19,188 nucleotides of DNA from assembly GCA_016880505.1 (NCBI GenBank), contig JAEHDI010000577.1, forward strand, positions 1 to 19,188, in the 5' to 3' direction. Numbering within the stretch: the first letter of the stretch is position 1; every line of letters starts with the position of its first letter. Of this stretch, positions 1 through 7,060 are shown one piece after another. The DNA comes from Bryobacterales bacterium (GTDB taxonomy: Bacteria; Acidobacteriota; Terriglobia; Bryobacterales; Bryobacteraceae). Position numbers and translations under genes: made by a program. A model generated the notes under the pieces. It saw nothing but the letters and a program-made list of their open reading frames with translations. It had not been told where the DNA came from and did not search any database.

Positions 1-2303
1 TCAATCTTTTCCAGATATCGGTCCAGTTCGGCGACATTCTCCCTGATAGACTCGGCGTCTCGTGTGATCGCTGCATTCTCAATCGCCGCACCCAGCTCTG
101 TCAGCACCGGAAAGCCATACCCGCCGCCGGTCCCCTTGATCTTGTGCGCCGTCATTCGAATTGTCTGAAAATCGTCATTCTCGAGAGCGGTCCGAAAAGC
201 GATCACGTCCGTGCGGCGATTCGTAAGATAGCCGGGTACGATTTCCCGCAACGAGGAGTCCACCACTGTACGGATCGCTTCAGGCGCCTCCTGCAGGGCG
301 TACTGGCGGATGGCCTCCAGGAGAACGCTCTTCTGGATTGGTTTCGTGAGATGTGCATTGCATCCGGCATCCACGCTCTTCTGTGCTTCTCCCGTGAGTG
401 CATGTGCAGTAAGGGCCAAGATCGGCGTCGGGCGCCTTCCGCTCTCCCGTTCCCATTCCCGCATTTGCCGGGTGGCGGAGTAGCCGTCCAGGACAGGCAT
501 TTCGACATCGGTGAGAACGAGTTGGTACTTTGCCGCTTTGAACTTCTGCACGGCAGCAAGCCCATCTTCGGCTTCATCCAAGATGCATCCCGAGTTACGC
601 AGATAGGATCGGATCAGGAACCGGTTATCGTCGGAGTCGTCTGCCAGGAGAATACGCATCGAGTCGAACTCCGGCGCCATCGGCACACTATCGGGTGGGG
701 TTACGGGTTCCAAGGGTACGCCGGTACGCCAGACCTCGATCAGCTCAGACCGGCGTACCGGCTTGAGCATTGTCCGAACACCCAACTGCCGGCATCGGGC
801 GGCGTCCGCCGGACGGTCGGTCGTTAGCATCAGCAGAACCTGAGTCGAGAGCCTCGAGCCGCGGATGATCTCAGCGAGGTGGAAACTGTCGATGCCTGGA
901 ATCTCCCCATCCAGAAGCACCAGCGAGCAGGGTGTGCCGGACTGCATTCCGGCGTGCAATCTTGCCACTACATCTGGGCCATCCGACTCACCGGCAACGG
1001 CTCCCCAGGAGGTCAGGATGTCGCACACCGCGGCCCGATGGTTCGCATTGTCGTCAACCACGAGGCAGCGGAGTCCGGCGAACTCTGCTGGAGGCGAAGG
1101 CTGAACGTTCCTCACCTTGAAGACAGTTGTGAAATAGAATGCGCTTCCGGCGCCCAAGGTGCTTTTCGCCCACATGCGCCCGCCCATCAACTCCACGAAC
1201 CTCTTTGAGATTGCCAGGCCCAGTCCTGTCCCGCCGTACCTGCGCGTGATGGAACTGTCCGCCTGGGTAAAGCTCTCGAAGACGGTTGCCAGCTTATCGG
1301 GTGCGATTCCGATTCCCGTGTCCTCAACACGGAAACGCAAAGCGCCGGGCTCACGCCGGTCCGGGTCAAGTTCCACCCAAACCGTCAATTCGCCACGTTC
1401 GGTGAATTTGATGGAGTTTCCCAGCAGGTTCAGAATGACCTGTCGCAGACGTCCGGCATCCCCGGTTACCAGATGCGGCACGTCCGCCATGATGCGGCAA
1501 CTCAATTCGAGCCCCTTGGCGTGTGCACGAACTGCGGCGATCTCAACGGCCTTTTCGAGGACTTCGCTCAAGTCGAAATCGGCCTGCTCCAACTCCAACT
1601 GGCCGGCCTCCACTTTTGAGAGGTCCAGGATGTCGTTGATCAGGTTCAGAAGGTTGTCCCCGGCGCGCCGGAAAACGCGGACGTACTCCCGCTGTTCGGG
1701 GCTGAGGGGGGTTTCCCAAAGCAGGTCGGCCATGCCCAGTATGGCATTCATCGGCGTGCGGATCTCGTGGCTCATCCGGGCGAGAAACTCACTCTTCGCA
1801 TTGGTGGCGCGTTCCACATCCCGATTCCTGATCTCCAACTGCTCATTCGCCGATTTCAGCGCGCGGCTCAGTTTCGCCACTTTGTCATATGCCAGTGTGG
1901 CGTCGTGAGCATGCTGGACGAAACTCTGCGTCTCGTTGAAAAGGACCTCGGCGGGCTCGATCACCAGCAACGCGCGGGCTTCCAGGCAAGTGGCGGTTGC
2001 GCGGAGGCGCCACTCTTTTCCCTCGAGGTCGGTCTGAGTCCAGATCTCGGAATGGAGTCGGGCGGGTTTGCCTGCGTTCCAATGCTCCTCGGCGTCGGGT
2101 AAGAACACTTCCAGATACGGGAAGATCTCGACCAGAGCATCGACGGCGCAGAAGGTCTGTGCTTCCGCCGGAAAGCTTCGCAACCATTCCGGCGGTTGGC
2201 CGGCCGGGCGAAACGAACCCGCTTCCGCTCTTTCGAAAACTGCGAAACCGAGTAAGGGCAGGAGGTCCAATCCCGACCGGAAAGTACGCGGGCCGTCCGG
2301 CAT
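1..2303 (-). CDS. Hybrid histidine kinase (HisKA-HATPase-REC-REC-Hpt), 3' end outside window
   Basis: Hybrid sensor kinase for a multistep phosphorelay; 767 codons are visible and the frame is still open at base 1. Residues 1-150 are a soluble, PAS-sized region with no transmembrane segment, followed by a helical linker. HisKA carries the SHEIRTPMN box with His179. The HATPase shows an N box (NLLGNSIKF), DTGIGIA and GGTGLGLAI. Receiver 1 has phospho-acceptor Asp465 (LLDGEIPG), receiver 2 has Asp599 (LTDVEMP), and the Hpt domain has His720 (AHKIKGTGGG). The order His-Asp-Asp-His suggests relay to an external regulator. The ATG at 2303 lies 9 bases after the GTPase stop and has GAGGAG upstream, overlapping the end of the GTPase gene, so the two are probably co-translated. 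Domains are read from motifs; the N-terminal domain's ligand is unknown, but its placement behind a GTPase suggests it senses that switch (inference). Confidence 0.93.
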   Translation of the reverse strand, partial: MPDGPRTFRSGLDLLPLLGFAVFERAEAGSFRPAGQPPEWLRSFPAEAQTFCAVDALVEIFPYLEVFLPDAEEHWNAGKPARLHSEIWTQTDLEGKEWRLRATATCLEARALLVIEPAEVLFNETQSFVQHAHDATLAYDKVAKLSRALKSANEQLEIRNRDVERATNAKSEFLARMSHEIRTPMNAILGMADLLWETPLSPEQREYVRVFRRAGDNLLNLINDILDLSKVEAGQLELEQADFDLSEVLEKAVEIAAVRAHAKGLELSCRIMADVPHLVTGDAGRLRQVILNLLGNSIKFTERGELTVWVELDPDRREPGALRFRVEDTGIGIAPDKLATVFESFTQADSSITRRYGGTGLGLAISKRFVELMGGRMWAKSTLGAGSAFYFTTVFKVRNVQPSPPAEFAGLRCLVVDDNANHRAAVCDILTSWGAVAGESDGPDVVARLHAGMQSGTPCSLVLLDGEIPGIDSFHLAEIIRGSRLSTQVLLMLTTDRPADAARCRQLGVRTMLKPVRRSELIEVWRTGVPLEPVTPPDSVPMAPEFDSMRILLADDSDDNRFLIRSYLRNSGCILDEAEDGLAAVQKFKAAKYQLVLTDVEMPVLDGYSATRQMREWERESGRRPTPILALTAHALTGEAQKSVDAGCNAHLTKPIQKSVLLEAIRQYALQEAPEAIRTVVDSSLREIVPGYLTNRRTDVIAFRTALENDDFQTIRMTAHKIKGTGGGYGFPVLTELGAAIENAAITRDAESIRENVAELDRYLEKI

Positions 2304-2312
2304 CGGGATAGT

Positions 2313-2843
2313 CTACTCCTCGTCGTCTTCGACCACGCGGGAAACGTCGCGATCGAGCATGTCTTTCGCCAGCGTATGGAAAACCTGCTCGACGGCGTCG
2401 CCCGTCTTCGCACTGGCTTCGATGGCGTGCCAGCCCTCGCCGGTGAGCGCCGCGATTGCATCCGGCTGGATCTCCCACTCGTTGCACAAATCCGCCTTAT
2501 TGACCACCAGCACAAAAGGCAAAGGGCCGAAGGAGGCCGTGATCCGTTCTTGCAGGTCGACCGCCTTCTCGAGGCTGGCTCGGCGGCATCCATCAGCCAC
2601 GAGAACATAGCCGGACGCGCCTCGAACATTGGCGATCCGAAACTCAGCCAGATCGTCTTCTCCAGCGATGTCCCAGATGGCCAGCGTGACCGTACGGCCG
2701 TCGACGACCACATCCTTCTTGTCGATCTTGACACCTACGGTTGTCAGATACCGTTCGCCGAAGATGCTTTCCACAAACCGTTTCACCAGGCTGGTCTTAC
2801 CTACGCCGAACGATCCGACCATGCAGATCTTCTTCTTGATCAT
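2313..2843 (-). CDS. Ras/Rab-like small GTPase
   Basis: A 176-residue single-domain GTPase of the bacterial Ras-superfamily type. All five G motifs are visible: P-loop GSFGVGKTS at 10-18, switch I TTVG with Thr34/Thr35, WDIAGED at 57-63, NKAD at 115-118 and SAK at 144-146. The position equal to Ras Gln61 is Glu62 here, so intrinsic hydrolysis may be slow and need a partner. The tail is acidic (EDDEE) with no lipidation cysteine, so the protein is probably cytosolic and recruited by a partner. The start lies 3 bases after the stop of the OmpA/roadblock gene with no clear Shine-Dalgarno, which suggests translational coupling. Roadblock/longin proteins are the usual partners of prokaryotic Ras-like GTPases (MglA-MglB is the known example), and its upstream neighbour appears to carry such a region. 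It is not MglA itself: the switch II sequence and neighbours differ. Confidence 0.92.
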   Translation of the reverse strand: MIKKKICMVGSFGVGKTSLVKRFVESIFGERYLTTVGVKIDKKDVVVDGRTVTLAIWDIAGEDDLAEFRIANVRGASGYVLVADGCRRASLEKAVDLQERITASFGPLPFVLVVNKADLCNEWEIQPDAIAALTGEGWHAIEASAKTGDAVEQVFHTLAKDMLDRDVSRVVEDDEE

Positions 2844-2846
2844 CGG

Positions 2847-4412
2847 CTAACGGCTGACCTCGAGCACCCGGAGGGTCGCAGTTCTGCATGCGGCGTCGTC
2901 ACGGCCGCGCGCCAGACCGCACGGTGAAGTCAGGCCCCTGGCCTCCATCCGTTCCCGGGGGACCCCCAAGCCTGCCAGCGCCGCCTCCACGGTGGCAGCA
3001 CGATCTCGTGCCAGGTTCACATTCAGCTCACTTCTTCCCCGGAAATCTGTGCTGCCCAAAATCTCAATCTTGACCTCCCGTCCGGTAGTTGCGGCCGCAT
3101 TGAACAAGACGGTGACCTGAGATGCGAGTTCATCCACCACTGCTTCGGTGGGGATGGCTGCACTGCCTAAACTGAACCGAATCGCGCTCCTCTCCAACAG
3201 CTCTTTGACCGCGGAGTATAGGCGCTCCCCGGCGAAACGCGGCTGCAGCGAATGGTAAGGCTCCCACCGGACATCAACTTGACTGCTGGAGAGACCCGCG
3301 GCACTGACCATCGCTGCCGGATCGGCAGCCAAAGGGTCGCGCAATCCGGAGATGAAGCGTTTGCCGCCGTGCTCGCCTGAGGTCGTGATCACGATACCGG
3401 GTTGCGAGCCAAGCTGTTCCAACAGACTCTGCCAGCGCTGTTCAGCCCGTAGCGACACCAGCCACCAGCCCAGCGCCACAGCGATCAGAAGCGCCGGAAT
3501 ACCGAACAGCAGGAGGCGTGCCGCCAGCGAACTGGCCGGGGCCTTGGCCCGCGGGTCGCCCTGCCCCACCAGACACTTCTCGAGATGCGGCCGGCTGCTC
3601 TCGAATTTCGACGTGTCTCCCGAGAAGTCCACCGAGGCAGCGGATTGCTCCTCTTGTATGGAATCGAGTTCGTCCTGAAACAGCCGGTTAAGCCCCCGCG
3701 GGGCCACGCCCCGAACGAACCCGGCCAGGATTAGTTCGGGGCCGTATGCCAGGACCACGGTGAAGTCGCCCAGGCGAACCGTTTCCAGATTCTCGCCCTC
3801 GGCGCCACTGATGGCGTCGCGTGCGAAGTCTTGTAGGGCTGTCAACATGCCGGAGACCATCTCCGGGTCTTTGAGTCCGGAGGGACCGCTTTCCTCATGC
3901 AGCAGCAGCAAACCGGTTTTTCGGTGGATCAGAAAGACCTGCTCCACCCGGTAGAGGATGCTGCGCAGAAGAACGATTTCGGCGTAGGACTTGTTCGTGC
4001 GCAGGGCCTCGATCCGCCATTTCAGACTGCGCAGCGACAGGCGCTGCTCCAAAACCTGGCTCAGCGCCTGTATCATCCCGTCCAATTCGGAAGCGATCGC
4101 CTTGCGAATCGCCTTGCCGAATATCGGGAAGAGCGCGCTCGCCAGCATGTGCGGGTTTTTTCTGACGGCGACGCCGATCGCTTCTTCAATGGTGGGCTGT
4201 AGCGCTCTCCGCAGTTTCGTATCCCCTGCGGCGCGCAGCCGGATGGCTTCGGCAAGCACCAGGGCGACGTCTCGCGCCCGCGCTTCCGGATTCTCCAGCC
4301 GGTGCTTCAGTTCCGTAAGCTGGCTACGCTCCGCGGCGAGCAGAATCGCGCTCAGTTCCGCGAATTCGTCATCGGCTGGGCCCTGATGAATGGCTGACCC
4401 TTCGCTGGACAT
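2847..4412 (-). CDS. Roadblock/longin-like and OmpA-domain single-pass membrane protein
   Basis: A 521-residue protein without a signal peptide. Residues 15-150 are helical and charged. Residues 150-255 alternate strand and helix (VEQVFLIHRKTGLLLLHEE, then a helix, then TVVLAYGPELILAGFVRG), which I read as a roadblock/longin-like fold. A hydrophobic helix spans about 299-320. Residues 325-400 (PGIVITTS... ISGLRDPLA) resemble the BON-like segment seen in some OmpA proteins. Residues 430-520 are an OmpA/MotB domain with the peptidoglycan-binding helix DFRGRSELNVNLARDRAATV. The cytoplasmic part would face the GTPase encoded 3 bases downstream, and the outer part would grip the cell wall. The start is 21 bases after the coiled-coil gene's stop with only a weak Shine-Dalgarno. 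The OmpA call is firm; the roadblock call is from pattern only. Confidence 0.88.
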   Translation of the reverse strand: MSSEGSAIHQGPADDEFAELSAILLAAERSQLTELKHRLENPEARARDVALVLAEAIRLRAAGDTKLRRALQPTIEEAIGVAVRKNPHMLASALFPIFGKAIRKAIASELDGMIQALSQVLEQRLSLRSLKWRIEALRTNKSYAEIVLLRSILYRVEQVFLIHRKTGLLLLHEESGPSGLKDPEMVSGMLTALQDFARDAISGAEGENLETVRLGDFTVVLAYGPELILAGFVRGVAPRGLNRLFQDELDSIQEEQSAASVDFSGDTSKFESSRPHLEKCLVGQGDPRAKAPASSLAARLLLFGIPALLIAVALGWWLVSLRAEQRWQSLLEQLGSQPGIVITTSGEHGGKRFISGLRDPLAADPAAMVSAAGLSSSQVDVRWEPYHSLQPRFAGERLYSAVKELLERSAIRFSLGSAAIPTEAVVDELASQVTVLFNAAATTGREVKIEILGSTDFRGRSELNVNLARDRAATVEAALAGLGVPRERMEARGLTSPCGLARGRDDAACRTATLRVLEVSR

Positions 4413-4433
4413 GCTTTCGAACTGGATGGCGTC

Positions 4434-5096
4434 CTATTCCGCTCCGGGTACATGGAACTCGTCGGTCAGGCGCATGGCTACCTCGGTCAAGAGATTTGCC
4501 AGGGCAGTCCTGTCCGTCTTGTCGTTCCGCAGTTCTTGCACGCGCCGGTCCAGAAGCGATGCCAGTTCTTCGTTCTTCACCCGAATCTCGTCGCTCAGCT
4601 TATTGGACTGCTCCAAAAGCTCTTTGCGTAGCTCGCGCTGGGCCTGGCCATTCTGGTTCTCGACTTCGCTGATCTTCTTGGTCAGCGAAGCGGCCGTGCT
4701 CTTGAGGTCGGCCGAAACTGCACCATGCGATTCCGTGCGCTCTTGTTTCTCGCTCCTGAGGCGCGATTCGAGCGACTCCAGCTCTTTCTTGATATAGCCT
4801 TCCAGGGTGTCCAGTCGTCTCTTTGTGCCCTCCCTAAGGTCAGACGATTCCTTGCGGAGAGACTCCTCGAGGCGGACGAAGCGAACCTCATAGTCGCGCA
4901 TCTGGGACCCGAAGAGTATGTCCCGGATCTTATCTACGTTTCCAGGCGCCTGCTCGGACGCGGGGGGCCGTGACTTACTGCTGTCAGGTGGGGGTTCCGA
5001 AGCGGCGGCGCTGCGCTTGGCGTTGTTTCCTTCGGCGGTGTTCATCGATTTTCCTGCCTTTGATCTGATGATGGATGGCTTCACTGCTCTTTTCAC
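4434..5096 (-). CDS. Coiled-coil protein, possible adaptor of the GTPase locus
   Basis: About 220 residues, function unknown. After a basic, low-complexity N-terminus comes a short conserved-looking segment (DKIRDILFGSQMRDYEVRF), then roughly 130 residues of charged heptad-like coiled coil rich in E, K, L and R, and a short tail. There is no signal peptide or membrane segment, so it is cytosolic. From memory, similar LFGSQMRDYE proteins occur beside OmpA/GTPase genes in other phyla, but I could not search. The start is uncertain: GTG at 5096 has a perfect GGAGG six bases upstream, while ATG at 5045 (203 residues) has AGGA at the same distance. The much longer TTG reading from 5141 has little support. 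The gene heads a tight run of four genes, with a promoter-like site at 5188-5217. A scaffold or oligomerisation role is inference. Confidence 0.8.
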   Translation of the reverse strand: MKRAVKPSIIRSKAGKSMNTAEGNNAKRSAAASEPPPDSSKSRPPASEQAPGNVDKIRDILFGSQMRDYEVRFVRLEESLRKESSDLREGTKRRLDTLEGYIKKELESLESRLRSEKQERTESHGAVSADLKSTAASLTKKISEVENQNGQAQRELRKELLEQSNKLSDEIRVKNEELASLLDRRVQELRNDKTDRTALANLLTEVAMRLTDEFHVPGAE

Positions 5097-5187
5097 ATTA
5101 GTCCTCCGCGTCTGGTTCAGACCCTTGGCTCGACTGTGCAAAGAGACGGATCATTACGGCTCCCAGCCAACCACTATCGTTTACCGA

Positions 5188-5217
5188 AGTATAGCCGTTC
5201 GTTCCGCACCGATGCAA
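5188..5217 (-). promoter_or_regulatory. Sigma70-type promoter before the coiled-coil/GTPase operon
   Basis: On the minus strand, TTGCAT (5217-5212) is followed by an 18-base spacer and TATACT (5193-5188). This sits in the 138-base gap between the response-regulator stop and the GTG at 5096. It would let the four-gene block be transcribed independently of the response regulator. The -10 is near consensus and the -35 is weak. Confidence 0.5.
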
Positions 5218-5234
5218 AGGGTCGCTGGCCACAT

Positions 5235-6077
5235 TCAAGGGTTCAGATACTTGATCAGAACCACCTCATTACCCCTTTCGCTGTACACGACCTCGTCGGC
5301 GAAGTGCCACGTCAGGAGGATGCCGAATCCACCTGGCCTGATCCCGAGAGCGCCCCGAACCTCAGCGTGTGCAAAAGGCTGCTCGGGAGAGTTGGAAACC
5401 GCGGCATGCGGCAACCGCTCAAAGGAAAATCCTTCACCGGGGTCGCGGATGTAATATAAGATGCACCTGGCGCCGCGCACGAAAGTCAGGTTGACCTTCT
5501 GGTCGGGATCGCAACGGCCGCCATGTTCGATCGCATTCACGAGCAGTTCCCGAAACGCTGTCGAGATCATCTCCCGGTCTTCGGTCTTAAGGTCGGCACT
5601 AAGCTCGCGAAAGAACTGCGTCAGCCGCTCGGCTGTCGAGAGCTTGCACCGCAGTTCCACTGACACCCAATTGGGCCGGGCCGAATGGACGACAATATCG
5701 TCCGCGCCCACCGCATCCACCAAAGCGGCGTGGAGCGTTTCTGAGACAGCCTCCCGGGAGAAAGGCTTGCTCAAGTACGAATAGGCTTGGTTGCGAATTG
5801 ACTGGACCACGTGTGCGGGTGTGTTCACAGCGGTCATGATGACCACCTTCACCAAGGGCCGCACCTCGCGGATTCGCTTCAGCAGCGCAAGTCCGTCCAT
5901 GCCTGGCATCACGATATCCGCCAGTACCAGATCATAGGCGCCGGCGAGCAGTCGTGAGAGTGCTTCGTCGCCATCCATGGCGCTCTCGACCTGCCAGTCC
6001 TCCGCATTCAACAGTTGGCGGAGAAGAACGTGGATGGCGGGGTCATCATCGACGATCAGAATAGACTTCCCAGCCAT
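5235..6077 (-). CDS. Response regulator with RsbW-like ATPase output domain
   Basis: A 280-residue cytosolic protein. Residues 5-120 are a CheY-like receiver with acidic residues at 10-12, phospho-acceptor Asp54 (LADIVMPGMDG), Thr82 and Lys104 (LSKPF). Residues 140-278 are a GHKL ATPase of the HATPase_c_2 (RsbW/SpoIIAB) type: N box FRELLVNAIEHG with Asn181, DPGEGF at 212-217 and GGFGI at 249-253. There is no HisKA domain, so the output is likely a Ser/Thr kinase or anti-sigma-like switch acting on an STAS protein, controlled by phosphorylation. No STAS or sigma gene lies in the window. It is the first gene of the minus-strand signalling block and a plausible target of the hybrid kinase's Hpt domain (inference). 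No clear Shine-Dalgarno precedes the ATG at 6077. Confidence 0.9.
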   Translation of the reverse strand: MAGKSILIVDDDPAIHVLLRQLLNAEDWQVESAMDGDEALSRLLAGAYDLVLADIVMPGMDGLALLKRIREVRPLVKVVIMTAVNTPAHVVQSIRNQAYSYLSKPFSREAVSETLHAALVDAVGADDIVVHSARPNWVSVELRCKLSTAERLTQFFRELSADLKTEDREMISTAFRELLVNAIEHGGRCDPDQKVNLTFVRGARCILYYIRDPGEGFSFERLPHAAVSNSPEQPFAHAEVRGALGIRPGGFGILLTWHFADEVVYSERGNEVVLIKYLNP

Positions 6078-6142
6078 GGCCGAAACTGTAGCACATCTTG
6101 CAAGTACCTGGATTTCTCAGCCCATCGGGCGTGTCGCGGGAG

Positions 6143-6148
6143 TATACT
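6143..6148 (+). promoter_or_regulatory. Candidate -10 box before the HhH gene
   Basis: TATACT lies inside the perfect 10-base palindrome GAGTATACTC (6141-6150), 54 bases before the HhH start. No convincing -35 is seen. Because the site is palindromic it could equally be a short operator, and it lies in the gap shared with the divergent response regulator. Confidence 0.4.
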
Positions 6149-6202
6149 CATTTCAAGCCCGAAGTCCGGAACGGGACTTCCCTGAGGGAGGATGACGAAA
6201 CC

Positions 6203-6523
6203 ATGAAGCGAATTCTGATTGCACTCGCGGTAGTGCTCGCGTTCACCTTGACTTGTGCCGCACAGGCCCCGAAAAAGGGTGCGGTCAAGAAGGAAGCGGC
6301 CGCCGCGCAGCAGGTCACGACGAAAAAAGCCGCCGATCTCATCGACATCAACACCGCCACGGCCGACCAACTCAAAGCGATCCCCGGAATTGGCGACGCC
6401 TACTCGGCGAAGATCATCAGCGGCCGTCCTTACAAGGCCAAGAACGAGCTCGTCCAGAAGAACATTCTGCCCCGGCACGTCTACGACAAGATCAAGAACC
6501 AGATCATCGCTAAACAGAAATAG
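6203..6523 (+). CDS. Secreted helix-hairpin-helix protein, ComEA-like
   Basis: A 106-residue exported protein. Residues 1-20 form a signal peptide (basic MKR, then a hydrophobic run ending CAAQA). A Lys/Ala-rich linker spans 22-45, and 47-103 is a ComEA-type HhH unit: DINTATADQLKAIPGIG followed by a second helix pair (ILPRHVYDKIKNQI). HhH domains bind DNA non-specifically, and ComEA uses one in the periplasm for DNA uptake; here no ComEC or pilus gene is nearby, so a competence role is not shown. ATG 6203 is chosen because it is preceded by GGGAGGA and begins the signal peptide; a longer in-frame reading from 6098 would bury the signal. The gene is transcribed divergently from the response regulator. 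Confidence 0.88.
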   Translation: MKRILIALAVVLAFTLTCAAQAPKKGAVKKEAAAAQQVTTKKAADLIDINTATADQLKAIPGIGDAYSAKIISGRPYKAKNELVQKNILPRHVYDKIKNQIIAKQK

Positions 6524-6557
6524 GGCTCACCGAATTCAGGCTTATATCCACTTCCGG

Positions 6558-6577
6558 GAAGCCCCCGGAGGGGCTTC
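6558..6577 (+). terminator. Hairpin after the HhH gene
   Basis: A perfect 8-bp stem, GAAGCCCC (6558-6565) with GGGGCTTC (6570-6577), closes a CGGA tetraloop 34 bases past the HhH stop. It is followed by GTTGG rather than a T run, so intrinsic termination would be weak. Confidence 0.45.
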
Positions 6578-6642
6578 GTTGGCCGTGGGGCCGAGCTACA
6601 CGACCGTCCAGGAGTGTATGATCACCGCATTCCGCCCCTGCT

Positions 6643-6989
6643 ATGAGAAAGGCGCTGCCCGTTCTGGTTGCCGTGACTCTCGGGGCCGCGGCCCAGGATC
6701 GCAAGGCGGTTTCGGGAGCGATCGCGGAGCGGACTAAGCTTCAGGTCCGGCCAGAGGTCGCCGCCAGTGACCTCAAGCGGCTGGCCCCGATCCTCATGAC
6801 CGCGCTGGCAACGTCTCTCGCATTGCTGCCGATTGTGCTGACAGGCAGCAAGCCCGGTCAGGAGATCGAGTATCCCCTGGCCGTGGTAATCGTGGGCGGC
6901 CTGCTCACCTCCACGTTAATGAACCTGCTGCTTAGCCGGCGCTCTATCTGCGCTTCGGCGCTGCCAACAGCCAGAACCCCGGCGCCTGA
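6643..6989 (+). pseudogene. C-terminal remnant of a heavy-metal RND efflux pump (CzcA/CusA family)
   Basis: From about base 6775 the translation reads RLAPILMTALATSLALLPIV, then a Gly-Pro-type loop and AVVIVGGLLTSTLMNLLL. This is the last two transmembrane helices of HME-RND pumps, which are about 1030 residues long; only about 70 residues remain. Near 6931 the frame breaks: the original ending PALYLRFGAANSQNPGA continues in the neighbouring frame and stops at TGA 6987-6989, whereas the open frame runs on to 7122 as nonsense. The first 42 residues (signal-like MRKALPVLVAV... AAAQ) are not RND sequence, so an unrelated start was joined to the scrap by deletion. The span covers this chimera to the ancestral stop. 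A translated short membrane peptide is possible but unlikely to function. Confidence 0.75.
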
Positions 6990-7060
6990 TCGTCACTCAA
7001 GGCTGCTGCGGCGGACCACCCACGCTATGCGAGGCCCGCCGCTGTTGAAGCTGGCCGTTC

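Noticed and set aside
144..2102. Several long plus-strand open frames over the left edge
   Set aside because: They are antisense to the hybrid kinase, whose motifs (His179, Asp465, Asp599, His720) read cleanly through on the minus strand.
1885..2734. Minus-strand frames overlapping the kinase start and the GTPase
   Set aside because: Arg/Ser-rich, motif-free translations out of frame with both real genes.
7008..7042. GCGGCGG / CCGCCGC arms between the RND remnant and the beta-propeller gene
   Set aside because: The loop is 21 bases and there is no T tract in either direction, so a terminator call is not justified.
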